Shown one piece after another: positions 1-9,194 of a stretch of 64,000 bases of DNA (position 1 is the stretch's first letter; every line of letters begins with the position of its first letter). The notes under the pieces were generated by a model, which made no database searches, had not been told where the DNA came from, and was given only the letters and a program-made list of their open reading frames with translations. A program made the translations under genes and the position numbers. Location: assembly GCA_003194525.1 (NCBI GenBank), contig NBIV01000277.1, positions 37,461 through 101,460 of the forward strand, read 5' to 3'. The stretch is from Gracilariopsis chorda. Its lineage: Eukaryota; Rhodophyta; Florideophyceae; Gracilariales; Gracilariaceae.

Positions 1-53
1 TTGCAAGGCCCGAAGCATACGCGAACCTCGACTACCTTTCGTAATTTGAAAAA

Positions 54-2216
54 GTGCGATTGTACCGCACGCTTACTGCCCGCGTGCTTAACCAATACGA
101 CGGAGACAGCACTCAGGTGCCCACAGACGACTGCAATCCGCCCATGTACGTGGTAGAGCGCACGGACGACGAGCAGTGTGTCGCAAGGATCAGAGGTGTT
201 TCACCGTCGGACATTGAGCTCTTTGCTCTGCGCTTGCTGCTCATGAATCACGGCTCGAGCTCTTATGAAGACGCAAGGACTTTCAACGGACAGCAGTATG
301 GAACGTATCGTGAAACTGCGATTGTAAGCGGACTGCTCGCGGACGGATCCGAGTTTGATATTGCATTCCAAGAAGCAGTGCAGATATACAGCAAGCCCTC
401 AGAGCTACGACGTCTGGTTGTCACACTATACCAACAAGGCGCAGACCCAGAAAAAATGGCCGTCAAAAACTGGGAGGCACTATGTAGCGACATACATACA
501 GGAGATGAGCAGCAACGAAAGCAAGAAATGTATCGACGTGTGGTGGAAATCTCAGACCGGCACGGAGGACGACTGCTTCGCGATCGCAGCTTCTTCTCCC
601 AGCACCTACAGCAGGATCATACAGCATTGACTGAGGCAAATCGAGCTACAATAACTCGAGACGCACGAGTGGTGCGAAACTCGTCAACTTTGCAGTCAAG
701 GTACGCCACCTTAAACCCTCGCCAAAGACAAGTCATTGACACCGTCATTGCCGCATTGCAACAACGACAGGCGCTGCAGGAGCGAACAAGCACTCCTGGA
801 AACGTGTTCTTTGTCCAAGGATCCGCAGGAACCGGGAAGACATACGTGCTCAACCTCCTTCGTGATATCGTTGAGTCGGAAGGAATGCTCGCTGAAATGA
901 CTGCTACAACAGGCATTGCAGCTTCGTTGTACGAAGGTGGCCGCACTTTACATAGCCTGCTCGGACTGGGTGTAGCTGATAGGGACAGCACAAGCAGCAC
1001 TATAGCCACTTTGTCAAAGTACGGTCCCCGATCTCAACGTGCAGAACTGCTACGTGAAATACAACTGCTCGTCTTGGATGAGGCGTCCATGCTCTCACAA
1101 AAGCTCTTCGAACTCATGGATGCGTTGCTCAAAGATCTTCGCTGCAGTGGAATGGAAAACCCGCCTCCGTTTGGGGGCTTGACCATCATTCTATCCGGCG
1201 ACTACTCCCAGCTGCTTCCAGTGGTGCCGCAGGTGTACATGGAGGCCGAGCCAAGTGGTAATGTGAGACGAGTGTACACAAACATTCTCAACGAATTACC
1301 GTGGAAGAGTGATCTGTGGACATTGTGCTCGGTTCAAGTGCTGTACCTCACGGAACAAGTACGCCAAGCCGATGATCCGGCATTTGCGTCGCTGTTACGT
1401 TCCATTGCACGAGACACAATATCCAACAACGCTCCAATACCACTCAGATCTACCGGTAGCATGCAAACTGCCTACCAATTCCTGTGGAAGTGGCTCACAA
1501 CACGACGCAAGGAGGATGTGAATCTCAGCAAAATGCTCATTGCCTCCACAAATCAGTTGGTCGATGAACACAATGCGGCAGCGCTGGATCTGTTTCCTGG
1601 TGAACGCTTCACTCTTCCGTCAGCTATGACGGTACAACCTGACGGTGTACCACACTCAGAGCCCGACGTCACCAATACCTTTGTTCCCGAGTTTGCGTAT
1701 CAGTATGCACCTACTGGTGTACCTCCTCATAACTTGGATTTGAAGATTGGTGTGCCAGTTATGGTCATTCGGAACGTGTTGCATCCGGCTGTGGTCAACG
1801 GAAAGCTGTTCGTAGTCGTGCGTGTCGATCACTTTACGATGCAGGTGGCTCGATTCGACGAGAACGGACAGGTACTGGAACGACAGCTCCTGCATCGTAT
1901 CGACTTCGAGTTTTCTTTCGCAGACATTCGCATGATTCGAAGGCAGTTCCCTATTCGTCTTGCGTTTGCAGCTACAGTTCACAAAGGACAGGGAAAAACC
2001 TTGGATGGCTTGGTTGTGGATGTACGATCCAACTTCTTCTGCGCAGGTCAGTTGTATGTCGCGTTGTCGCGCGTTCGAAGGAACGACCATGTGCTGCTCC
2101 TGCATGATCCGCAGCTTACACCCGCGAATGCGCACACAATTCATCCCATGCCTGTTCCCATCGCCAACCCAGTGCTGCCTGAAGCTATTCAGTTCTGCAT
2201 CCTTCCACAACCGTAA
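54..2216 (+). CDS. Helitron Pif1-like helicase, C-terminal part of Rep/Hel protein
   Basis: This is the helicase half of a Helitron RepHel protein, a 5'-to-3' SF1B enzyme thought to unwind DNA during rolling-circle transposition. Visible helicase motifs are Walker A (GSAGTGKT, about residues 256-263), Walker B (LVLDEAS, near 340), the SGDYSQLLPVVP motif near 382, and the C-terminal HKGQGKT (about 643) and YVALSRVR (about 670). Residues 55-150 match the linker that precedes the helicase in Helitron proteins. The first codon here is GTG. Coding sense continues upstream to base 3 in the same frame through a TAA at 42-44, so this is a 5'-truncated gene with a nonsense codon, not a real start. The Rep nuclease domain would lie outside the window. 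The helicase itself is uninterrupted. A decayed copy lies downstream at 3900-5215. Confidence 0.9.
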   Translation: MRLYRTLTARVLNQYDGDSTQVPTDDCNPPMYVVERTDDEQCVARIRGVSPSDIELFALRLLLMNHGSSSYEDARTFNGQQYGTYRETAIVSGLLADGSEFDIAFQEAVQIYSKPSELRRLVVTLYQQGADPEKMAVKNWEALCSDIHTGDEQQRKQEMYRRVVEISDRHGGRLLRDRSFFSQHLQQDHTALTEANRATITRDARVVRNSSTLQSRYATLNPRQRQVIDTVIAALQQRQALQERTSTPGNVFFVQGSAGTGKTYVLNLLRDIVESEGMLAEMTATTGIAASLYEGGRTLHSLLGLGVADRDSTSSTIATLSKYGPRSQRAELLREIQLLVLDEASMLSQKLFELMDALLKDLRCSGMENPPPFGGLTIILSGDYSQLLPVVPQVYMEAEPSGNVRRVYTNILNELPWKSDLWTLCSVQVLYLTEQVRQADDPAFASLLRSIARDTISNNAPIPLRSTGSMQTAYQFLWKWLTTRRKEDVNLSKMLIASTNQLVDEHNAAALDLFPGERFTLPSAMTVQPDGVPHSEPDVTNTFVPEFAYQYAPTGVPPHNLDLKIGVPVMVIRNVLHPAVVNGKLFVVVRVDHFTMQVARFDENGQVLERQLLHRIDFEFSFADIRMIRRQFPIRLAFAATVHKGQGKTLDGLVVDVRSNFFCAGQLYVALSRVRRNDHVLLLHDPQLTPANAHTIHPMPVPIANPVLPEAIQFCILPQP

Positions 2217-2322
2217 TCATATCTCTTGCATTCTTCTTTCATTGAATTAAACTACTTGCTTTTCTGCTTTTGCTTTCTCCACCCTCTTTTTTCCCCACCG
2301 CTGTTTATCACTCCTCCACCGT

Positions 2323-2354
2323 GGCGCGCAGCGCCGCCCGCGGCCGAAGGCCGC
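2323..2354 (+). repeat. Double 3'-terminal hairpin, copy 1
   Basis: GGCGC-GCA-GCGCC (stem 5) is followed by GCGGCC-GAA-GGCCGC (stem 6). CTTG follows at 2360. This is the putative Helitron 3' structure. Confidence 0.75.
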
Positions 2355-2421
2355 TTCCTCTTGTCTCAACACCCCACTCTTAATGATTTACACATGTATG
2401 AGGGAGGGGTTGTTGACTGAG

Positions 2422-2499
2422 GGGAGGCGTTAGGCCACATATTAGCTTTGCACGCCCCCGTTTGCGCATGCAAATCGCCCATTTGGCGCAACGCCTCCC
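2422..2499 (+). repeat. Long-stem hairpin GAGGCGTT...AACGCCTC, copy 1
   Basis: Left arm GGGAGGCGTTAGGCCA and right arm TGGCGCAACGCCTCCC pair with one or two mismatches across a spacer of about 46 bases. The spacer contains a second partial pairing (CTTTGCACGC with GCGCATGCAAA). Four copies occur in the Helitron region. Confidence 0.75.
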
Positions 2500-2515
2500 C
2501 ACCATTAAAAGAATT

Positions 2516-2530
2516 CAGCAGCAGCAGCAA
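2516..2530 (+). repeat. CAG trinucleotide run, copy 1
   Basis: Four CAG units plus CAA, just 3' of the long-stem hairpin. Repeat number differs between the sibling copies, so the tract is variable. Confidence 0.9.
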
Positions 2531-2785
2531 TGCTTTCTGCTTACTGGCTGGCACTCCCATAATGACTGCAGTGCCAGCCAGTTATACAAAGCAACGTGTC
2601 GCGCTTTCTCATCATTGGCCGGCACTGCAGTCAATTTAGGTACCTAAACACAAACCATTACGGCTCTACATACTCTAGGCGCCGCGGCGCCCCGTAGTTC
2701 TACGAGTTCTATTGCGAGCGCAAGCGAGCAAAGTGCTCGTAGAGCCTCCGAACGCTACTAAATACACAAAGCTACAAAAACAACG

Positions 2786-2817
2786 CGGCGCGCAGCGCCG
2801 CCCACGGCCGAAGGCCC
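2786..2817 (+). repeat. Double 3'-terminal hairpin, copy 2
   Basis: GGCGCGCAGCGCC then GGCC-GAA-GGCC; CTTG follows at 2824. Confidence 0.75.
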
Positions 2818-2881
2818 TTTCCACTTGTCTCTCCATTATATAGATTTACAAGCATAGGAGCACCTACATCTTGATTTAACA

Positions 2882-2956
2882 GAGGCGTTGCGCCAATAAA
2901 CACCCCCGCACGCCCTCTTCAGCGCATGCATAAACCTCTTTTGGCGCAGCGCCTCC
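2882..2956 (+). repeat. Long-stem hairpin, copy 2
   Basis: GAGGCGTTGCGCCA and TGGCGCAGCGCCTC form a 14-base stem with one mismatch. Confidence 0.75.
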
Positions 2957-2976
2957 CGGCCATTCAAAGAAGTCAC

Positions 2977-3017
2977 CAGCAGCAGCAGCAGCAGCATCAC
3001 CAGCAGCAGCAGCAGCA
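2977..3017 (+). repeat. CAG run with CATCAC interruption, copy 2
   Basis: About 11 CAG units, interrupted once by CATCAC. A weaker CTG-rich stretch follows at 3036-3067 and could pair with it. Confidence 0.9.
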
Positions 3018-3311
3018 AAGCTCAAACCTTATTGGCTGCTGCTGCATCTTGGCTGCCGCTGCTGCTCAGTGGCTGACACTACAGTATCAGTGGCTGGCAC
3101 TACAGTAAATGACTGATTTGCCAGCCAATTACATTCCACTGTACTTTCTATGCACAACTGCAGTGCGCGCCAATCACAATCTCATTTGCGCTCAATTGCT
3201 ACTCTATTTTATATTCACTTTCGGCGCCGCGGCCCTCATGGGTCTGCAGGTCGTTTGCGAGCGTTAGCGAGCATAAGCGGCCTGCAGATCCCCCAAAGTC
3301 ACCTCTACTCA

Positions 3312-3344
3312 GCGGCGCGCAGCGCCGCCCACGGCCGAAGGCCG
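3312..3344 (+). repeat. Double 3'-terminal hairpin, copy 3
   Basis: CGGCGC-GCA-GCGCCG then CGGCC-GAA-GGCCG; CTTG follows at 3351. This is the most regular copy. Confidence 0.75.
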
Positions 3345-3413
3345 TTTCTACTTGTTTAAACACCCCCAACCCTAATGATTTGCTCATGTATGAGGGGGGT
3401 GTTATTGACTGAC

Positions 3414-3491
3414 GGGAGGCGTTGCGCCACAAATTCGCTTTGCACGCCCCCGTTGGCGCATGCAAAACGCCCATTTGGCCCAACGCCTTCC
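3414..3491 (+). repeat. Long-stem hairpin, copy 3
   Basis: GGGAGGCGTTGCGCCA pairs with TGGCCCAACGCCTTCC with two mismatches. Confidence 0.7.
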
Positions 3492-3507
3492 TACCATTTA
3501 AAACATT

Positions 3508-3543
<36 letters not shown>
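3508..3543 (+). repeat. CAG run, copy 3, followed by CTG run
   Basis: Eleven CAG units plus CAA at 3508-3543, and 18 bases later four CTG units (3561-3573). CAG and CTG runs this close can fold into one hairpin. Confidence 0.9.
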
Positions 3544-3899
3544 AGCGTTCCGTTACTTAGCTGCTGCTGCTGCATGTTGACTGTGCAGTGGCTGCTGAAT
3601 GGCTTGCAATACAATCAAATTGTAGTGCCAGCCACTCAGCACGAAAACTCTGGCTGTTCATTCTGACACGTGGCAAGTTGCACTGCGCCAGTGCAGTGTA
3701 TACTGAAGTTTCATTGCAGGCATGCCTGCAACAGACGTATATACTGCAATGGCGCAGTGCCAAATGCATCTCTCTTGCTGACCATAACCACTATTTTGCA
3801 TCCCATTCAGGATTGGCCAATAGCGCAGTGTCGTAACCTTTTGCTACTTTGGGCACTGTTTGCTGGCCTGGGACCTGGGCAAGGCCGAGCTCGTGTGCA

Positions 3900-5215
3900 G
3901 GTCGCCTGCTACAACAGGCATTGCAGTATCGTTGTAGGAGTATGGCTGCACTTTACATAGCCTGCTCGGACTGGGTGTAACTGACACACAAAATACAAGC
4001 AGCACTACAGCCAATTTGTCAAACTACGGTTTTATCTCCATGTGCAGAACTGCTACGCGAAATAAAACTTCTCCTCTTGGATGAGGAGTTCATATTCTCA
4101 CTAAAGCTCTTTAAAATCATGAATGCATTCCTCAAATATCTCTGCTGCAGTGGAATGGAAAACCAGCCTCCGTTTTGGGGCTTGACCATGGTTCTATCCG
4201 GCAACTACTGCCAGCTGCTTCCAGTTGTGCTGCAAGTGTACATGGAGGCTGCACCGAGTGGAAATTTGAGACGAGTGTACACAAAAAGTCTCCACGAGTT
4301 GCTGTTGAAGAGTGATCTGTGGACATTGTGCTCAGTTCAGGTGCTGTACCTCACCGAACAAGTACGTCAAGCCGGTGATCCGGCATTTGCCTTGCTGTTA
4401 CGTTCCATTGCACGCAACACAATATCCAACAACGCTCCACTACCACTCAGATCTACCGGTGGCATGCAAACCGCTTACCAATTCGTGTGAAAGTGGCTCA
4501 AAACACGAGGCAAGAAGGATGTAGATCTCAGCAAAATGCTCATTGCGTCCACAAACCAGTTGGTCGACGAACATAATGCGGCAGCGCTAGATCTGTTTCT
4601 TAGTGAGCGCTTTACTCTTCCGTCGGCGACAACAGTGCAACCTGATCGTGGACAGCACCCACAGTCTGATTTCTCCAGTACTACCGTCCCCGAGTTTGCA
4701 TATCAGTATGCGCCTACAGGAATAACGCCTCATAATTTGGATTTGAAGATCGTTGTGCCAGTTATGGTCATATGGAACCTGCTGCATCCCGCTGTGGTCA
4801 ATGGAAAGCTGTTGATAGTCGTGCGTGTCGATCGGTTTACGATGCAGGTGGCTTTATTCGAAGAGAACGGATAGGTGCTTGAACGACAGCTTCTGTATCG
4901 TATCGACTTCGAGTTTCCTTTCGCAGACATTTGCATGATTCAAAGGCAGTTTCCCATTCGTCTTGCATTTGCAGTTACCGTTCAAAAAGGACAGAGAAAG
5001 ACGTTTGGTGGCTTGATTGTGGATGTGCGATCCAACGTCTTTTGCGCCGGTCAGTTTTATGTCACATTGTGGCGCGTTCGAAGGAACGACCATGTGCTGC
5101 TCCTGCATGACCCGCAGCTTACATCCGCGAATGCACACACAATTCATCCTATGTCTATGGCCATCGCCAACCCAGTGCTGTTTGAAGCCATTCAGTCCTG
5201 CATCCCTCCACAACC
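3900..5215 (+). pseudogene. Decayed Helitron helicase, second copy
   Basis: It aligns along its length with the intact helicase coding region 893-2216, beginning in the stretch after Walker A, so Walker A is absent. The first 150 bases contain frameshifts. From 4077 onward one frame is preserved to the end, broken by two nonsense codons that can be read against the intact copy: TGG to TGA (4488-4490) and CAG to TAG (4872-4874). The normal stop codon is lost (TAA to TCA at about 5212), so the last open stretch runs into the 3' tail to 5462. Motifs equivalent to SGDYSQLLPVV and the C-terminal helicase motif are still recognisable, with substitutions such as YVTLWRVR. Confidence 0.85.
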
Positions 5216-5323
5216 GTCATCATATTTCTTGCGTTCTTCGTTCATTGAATTAAACTATTTGCTTTTCTTCTTTTGCTTTCTCCACCCTTTTTTCTACTCA
5301 CCGCTGTTTATAACTCCTCCACC

Positions 5324-5358
5324 GCCGCACGCAGCGCGGCCCCTGGCCGAAGGCCGCT
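5324..5358 (+). repeat. Double 3'-terminal hairpin, copy 4 (degenerate)
   Basis: GCCGCACGCAGCGCGGC then GGCC-GAA-GGCC; the first stem has mismatches. CTTG follows at 5363. Confidence 0.65.
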
Positions 5359-5438
5359 TGCTCTTGTCTCTCCACTATAATCTCAATACCCACACTCTTG
5401 CTGATTTGCTCATGTATGAGGGGGTGCTGTTGACTGAC

Positions 5439-5513
5439 GGGAGGCGTTGCGCCACATATTAGCTTTGCAACCCCGTTTGCGCATGCAAATCGCACATTTG
5501 GCGCAACGCCTCC
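5439..5513 (+). repeat. Long-stem hairpin, copy 4
   Basis: GGAGGCGTTGCGCCA and TGGCGCAACGCCTCC form a perfect 15-base stem. This is the best-preserved copy. Confidence 0.8.
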
Positions 5514-5530
5514 ACACCATTAAAAGAATT

Positions 5531-5550
5531 CAGCAGCAGCAGCAGCAGCA
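5531..5550 (+). repeat. CAG run, copy 4
   Basis: Six CAG units plus CAA, at the position equivalent to copy 1, which has only four. Confidence 0.9.
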
Positions 5551-5805
5551 ATGCTTTCTGCTTACTGGCGGGCACTCCCATAATGACTGCAGTGCCAGCC
5601 AGTTATACAAAGCAACGTGTCGCGCTTTCTCATCATTGGCTGGCACTGCAGTCAATGTAGGCACCTAAACATAAACCTCTACGGCTCTAGATACTCTAGG
5701 CGCCGCGGCGCCCCGTGGTTCTACGAGGGCTATTGCGAGCGCAAGCGAGCAAAGTGCTCGGAGAGCCTCCGAATGCTACTAAAGACAAAAAGCTACAAAA
5801 ACAAC

Positions 5806-5838
5806 GCGGCGCGCAGCGCCGCCCACGGCCAAAGGCCG
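5806..5838 (+). repeat. Double 3'-terminal hairpin, copy 5
   Basis: CGGCGC-GCA-GCGCCG then CGGCC-AAA-GGCCG; CTTG follows at 5845. This closes the Helitron cluster. Confidence 0.75.
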
Positions 5839-6076
5839 TTTTTACTTGTTGGCTCTTAACTATTCAAAGGTTTCAAGTCTTTTCCAGTTGACCTCTTGCT
5901 GTACATGATGGCTTTTCAAATGAATTTAAAACATATAGCTACAGTCAGTCTTTCCATTTTCTTTTTCGGGTGTCTCGGATCTGGTGGAGCTACGGATCAT
6001 TGCGGATGACCAAGCGAATCATCAACAGATGGATACGTTTTAAAGCACGATTAGCGTACAGCGGCTTGCCGACTCT

Positions 6077-6346
6077 GTGGGACTTATTGAGCGCTACGTT
6101 TTGAGTGATAAAATTGATGCCGCTTGCGTAGCCGAGCAGGAGCATCATATTGACCCCTATATCGAACTGATGAATTATTCTGATTGTAGTTATCTGGCAA
6201 TCATCATCAACTCTGAATTATTCACTCACTATAAGGTTATGTCGTATAGACATTGCAAGGTTACCAGCACTCTTAACGAAGGGATATGGAGCAGTGTTGA
6301 TCCGGTACGCTGTGCAGAAAAGATAGCCGACAGTAGTCTCGCGTAG
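6077..6346 (+). pseudogene. Unrecognised 89-codon reading frame, probable relic
   Basis: An 89-codon frame opens here just after the Helitron cluster. The same frame reads sensibly upstream to about 5985 through one TAA, which suggests a decayed longer coding sequence. I see no motif and do not recognise the family. Its weak composition and the decayed surroundings make it doubtful as a working gene. Confidence 0.2.
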
Positions 6347-6719
6347 CGCTAGAACGGCACAGGGAACAGGCACAAGTCCTCAGAAGACTATCCGAGGTTG
6401 CCTCCGTCCTCCAGGCACCTGCACCTGGAGGTCGGGCTTTTATTCTGCGCTTTAACTCGCACAGAACTCGTCGTCACTTGTTGCGTGGGCTGCGTCCCGC
6501 GGAACCTACTAGGTTCCACCTACTACTGCGTAGGTTGCACAGTTAGCGCTAGATTGAATTTGAACTATCTGAGTTCTACACCCCGAAGTGGAAACACTAG
6601 CTTCCTAGTAAGGGTCTCTTGACTTCTGGCAACGTTTTGATTCGCTCGATAGACCAACAAGCAGAAACCGGAGGTTAGCTAGCATCCCGGGTACCATGGA
6701 GCTCTTGAGAAAAGCTTTG

Positions 6720-6800
6720 TTACCGCAATTTGCATCAATGCAGTGACTGCGCGTTCATAGTGGATACGGGTAGCGGTATAGACGTTATCTGCACTTGACG
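6720..6800 (+). pseudogene. Trace of a retroelement aspartic protease
   Basis: One plus-strand frame reads CSDCAFIVDTGSGIDVIC followed by a stop. The DTGSG at 6763-6777 in the context FIVDTGSG is typical of the aspartic protease of Copia or Gypsy polyproteins, and the Cys-rich stretch before it resembles the end of a gag zinc knuckle. Sequence on either side is not readable as a polyprotein, so this can only be a short relic. Confidence 0.3.
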
Positions 6801-8437
6801 AAGCAAACGTTTTCGCCTTTGGTAATGATTTTCTATTTCAAAGTTCTCAGTTACAAGTGTATGGCTGCATAGTTGCGTGCATTAAGGACCCGGATGCCGT
6901 CGCAAAGAAGAGGCCCAACCGCTTGGTGCGATGTAGCATTTCACTCGCTGGGCAGTACGCAGCGGGCGCAATTTCACGATCTAAATTTGACGCGAGACTC
7001 AAGGCGGTGAGGTCGTGGCCCCGCATAACTATACCTTGATGGTGAACGCGAAGCTTGTTTGCAGTGACCACCAAGTCAGAATTGGTAAGGGGTGTGATTA
7101 ATGAACAAATGTCAAAGACATGGCATGCAATGGGGCAGACGCAGGAATGGTACCAACGGTACAGTAGATAGTTTCAAAGGAGACAGATGAGATTGACATG
7201 GATGTCGACGCGGCTTATGGGATGAAGCGAGAATTCTGAAGGATGGAAGCGATATGTAGGAGCCCTCAAAGTACGTGTATCGTCAGCCCAGTTAAACTTG
7301 GCAATAAAGTTTCTAAAGACGCCAATCGCTCCGAATCCACCGCGTCGCCCACGGCGTTCGTGCCGTCATCAAACAGCTGCGTGTCAAGCCGCGGCGGGCC
7401 AAAGCGGTCTGTACCAAGACTCTGTGCCTTAAAGTGCTCGACGCCATCATGCTGTGCCTCAAAAGCGTTCAAATGCGCGGGCAGACCATCATTACAACTC
7501 CGAGCGTCGTTGACAGGCACGTTTTATCTCAATTCCTTCATGCTATTCAATCTTTTCAAGCATTTTCGCTGTTTTTTACAAGCCTTCCCAATAGACGACG
7601 CAGTCTCCTTTCGTGTCATATGCAAATCCAAATCAAGCGCAATCTAATCGCACCCCAACTTGCACAACGTGCGACGTTAGTTCATTCTGCACGCATTGCA
7701 AAGAGTACTCGTTTCAAGGGAGCCTCTGCTGAGACCAATCTGCCATCATGTCGTGTGGAACATGACACACCACCACGAGGCACTGCATGCGACGAAAGAA
7801 GACACACACCGCTCATGCCGTTGATGCGCTTGCGTGGGACCGGGCTCTCGGATTGTAGTGGCAGCCGCGAGCGCCTTCTTGCGACGCGGTGCGCTGATGG
7901 GCTCACGCACACACATCGCGCATGCACACGCGTTCCGGGCTGTTATTCTCAGATTTCTGTCTTTACGTCGTTGTCCATCTTCGGCCCTCCGTTCACTCAC
8001 CCGCTCCATGCACCATAGACGCTAAGCTGCAGGCATTCGAGTTCGCGCTAATCGTGCTGTCCTCTAGTTCTGTCTTAAGTGCTTTATCTACAAGCTAGAT
8101 CCTCCGTTACGGATACAGCTTTTGCATGTTAGCGCGATTGACTAATTTTTGCACGCCGATCCCTGAAAATTGGACGCCTTGAACGCAGCATTACGCACAG
8201 CGCAATAAGTCTTGTTTCATCCCAACCCAAATCAAAGCCAAGATCTGAACCCACCCGTAGTGTCCATTGCTCTGCTTGCTTTGAAGACTGCTTCCCTGAA
8301 AGAACAAGTTGCGCAAGCCTTTCGACCCAAATTGGAAGACCTGTTCAAACTGATCTGTGGTGCTATCAGCTGCAGATGGCAATCACAGAGAGTCACGATA
8401 ACATCTCCAGCGGTGTGGCTTGGGGTCACCACACCGT
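6801..8437. other. Decayed or unassigned sequence
   Basis: Several reading frames of 60-190 codons overlap on both strands, with none preferred and no recognisable motif. The stretch 7266-7520 is GC-richer and reads open on both strands. The minus-strand frame at 6847-7074 looks protein-like but I could not identify it. I see no gene I can support. Confidence 0.4.
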
Positions 8438-8562
8438 GAGCGGCCATAGCTCAATCAGTAACCACCTTCTTGTGCTTTTTGTGTGAGCCCAGGTTTCAGC
8501 CTTCGAACCCCGACCTGCCACTCTTCCACCCGGTTCACTACACTTCGGCAAATACAGGGCTC
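8438..8562 (+). mobile_element. tRNA-derived SINE-like copy 1
   Basis: GAGCGGCCATAGCTCAATCA resembles the 5' part of a tRNA, with a pol III A-box like TAGCTCAATCAGTAACC. A B-box-like CCTTCGAACCCC follows at 8500-8511. A related copy at 9195-9300 shares the head (GAGCGGCC, AGCTCA, GTAACCACCTT) and the tail (CTGCCACT, then GGTTCACTAC or AGTTCACTAC). Two diverged copies of a tRNA-like head with a shared non-tRNA tail suggest a SINE family and not a working tRNA; the acceptor stem does not close. Confidence 0.4.
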
Positions 8563-9194
8563 CGGCTTTTGAACGTATTCTAGAAGAGTGAAGTTGACAT
8601 TAAACCATTTTGAGACGTTGAAGTACAAACGGCAGATTACATACGATAGAACAGCCTGAATGGTATCGAAACGAAGGTATTGCTACCTAGTAGCAGTACA
8701 CAGGCGGCGAGACAGTTCAATCAAATATAGGGGACAAACCAGCATAAAAACGCTTCCTTCTAAGAGCAAGCAAAACCTGATTTAGGCATGGTGACTAGTG
8801 TAGAAGAGTTAACGCTCGTCAAGTCAGGATTCAAGGTTCAGCAACTGTGGCGCTATGCACGCATAAGAACGAAGATATACCAAGTGCTGACTTCTCACGC
8901 TGTCTGTTGTTCTCGCTTCTTTTTATACTTTTCTATAGATGCGTACTGTGTGTGTAGTTCTAGTTCTAACTACAAAAGTACCTCATGTTTGGAACGACCC
9001 TCGGTTTTCCAAACCATCCATGTTTAATTTTCCTTAGAACGAAGTCTCGTTCTTCTTGCGGTTGGTCACGCTTGAAACAGCGCACAACAAGAAAACGGAT
9101 GTAGCCATTTGCCAACATTTGGTTGATAGAGGCGTGTACGGTCAGCGAGGTGCAGATTGAGGACAATATCAGCAGTTAACATGGACAGGCACAT
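8563..9194. other. No gene seen
   Basis: AT-rich sequence between two SINE-like copies. Only short unpreferred reading frames are present. Confidence 0.4.

Larger units (their letters stand above)
1..2363 (+). mobile_element. Helitron, 3' portion including terminal hairpins
   Basis: The helicase gene is followed by a 147-bp tail that ends in two consecutive hairpins (2323-2354) and then CTTG at 2360-2363. The same hairpin pair followed 8-10 bases later by CTTG recurs four more times downstream, each time at the end of a related sequence. I therefore infer that CTTG marks the 3' end of this family. Canonical Helitrons end in CTRR a few bases after a hairpin, so CTTG is close but not canonical. 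The 5' end is outside the window. Confidence 0.6.
2364..2827 (+). mobile_element. Short non-autonomous Helitron derivative A (464 bp)
   Basis: It starts TCTCAACACCCC directly after the CTTG of the preceding Helitron and ends with the same double hairpin plus CTTG (2824-2827). Inside are, in order, a C-rich/G-rich inverted pair near the 5' end, a 15-base-stem hairpin (2422-2499), a CAG run, the palindrome GGCGCCGCGGCGCC near 2678, and a GCGAGCGCAAGCGAGC stretch. No protein is encoded. The same layout recurs at 5367-5848. Confidence 0.55.
2828..3354 (+). mobile_element. Short non-autonomous Helitron derivative B (527 bp)
   Basis: It begins TCTCTCC immediately after the CTTG of derivative A and ends with the double hairpin (3312-3344) and CTTG (3351-3354). 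It carries the same ordered parts as A: a long-stem hairpin (2882-2956), a CAG run (2977-3017), a GGCGCCGCGG palindrome near 3222, and GCGAGCGTTAGCGAGC. Between the shared ends the sequence is clearly diverged from A, so it is a different subfamily and not a recent copy. No protein is encoded. Confidence 0.5.
3355..5366 (+). mobile_element. Helitron deletion derivative C with decayed helicase inside
   Basis: Its 5' end has the same architecture as the short derivatives: AACACCCCC paired with GGGGGTGTT, a long-stem hairpin (3414-3491) and CAG units. Its interior from about 3900 is a decayed copy of the helicase gene at 893-2216, and its 3' end has the double hairpin (5324-5358) plus CTTG (5363-5366). 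It thus joins the short elements' 5' end to the coding element's 3' half. The simplest reading is that the short elements are internal-deletion derivatives of this Helitron. Confidence 0.5.
5367..5848 (+). mobile_element. Short non-autonomous Helitron derivative D (482 bp)
   Basis: It starts TCTCTCC right after the CTTG of element C and ends with the double hairpin (5806-5838) and CTTG (5845-5848). It is closely similar to derivative A (2364-2827) through nearly all its length, including the GGCGCCGCGGCGCC palindrome and the GCGAGCGCAAGCGAGC stretch. It differs by a small 5' insertion, extra CAG units and scattered substitutions. Confidence 0.55.

Noticed and set aside
2836-3108. Leucine-run or glutamine-run peptides
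   Set aside because: They are translations of the CAG repeats and carry no other coding signal.
7434-8018. 194-codon plus-strand frame as a gene
   Set aside because: The opposite strand is open as well, composition is low in complexity and no domain is visible.
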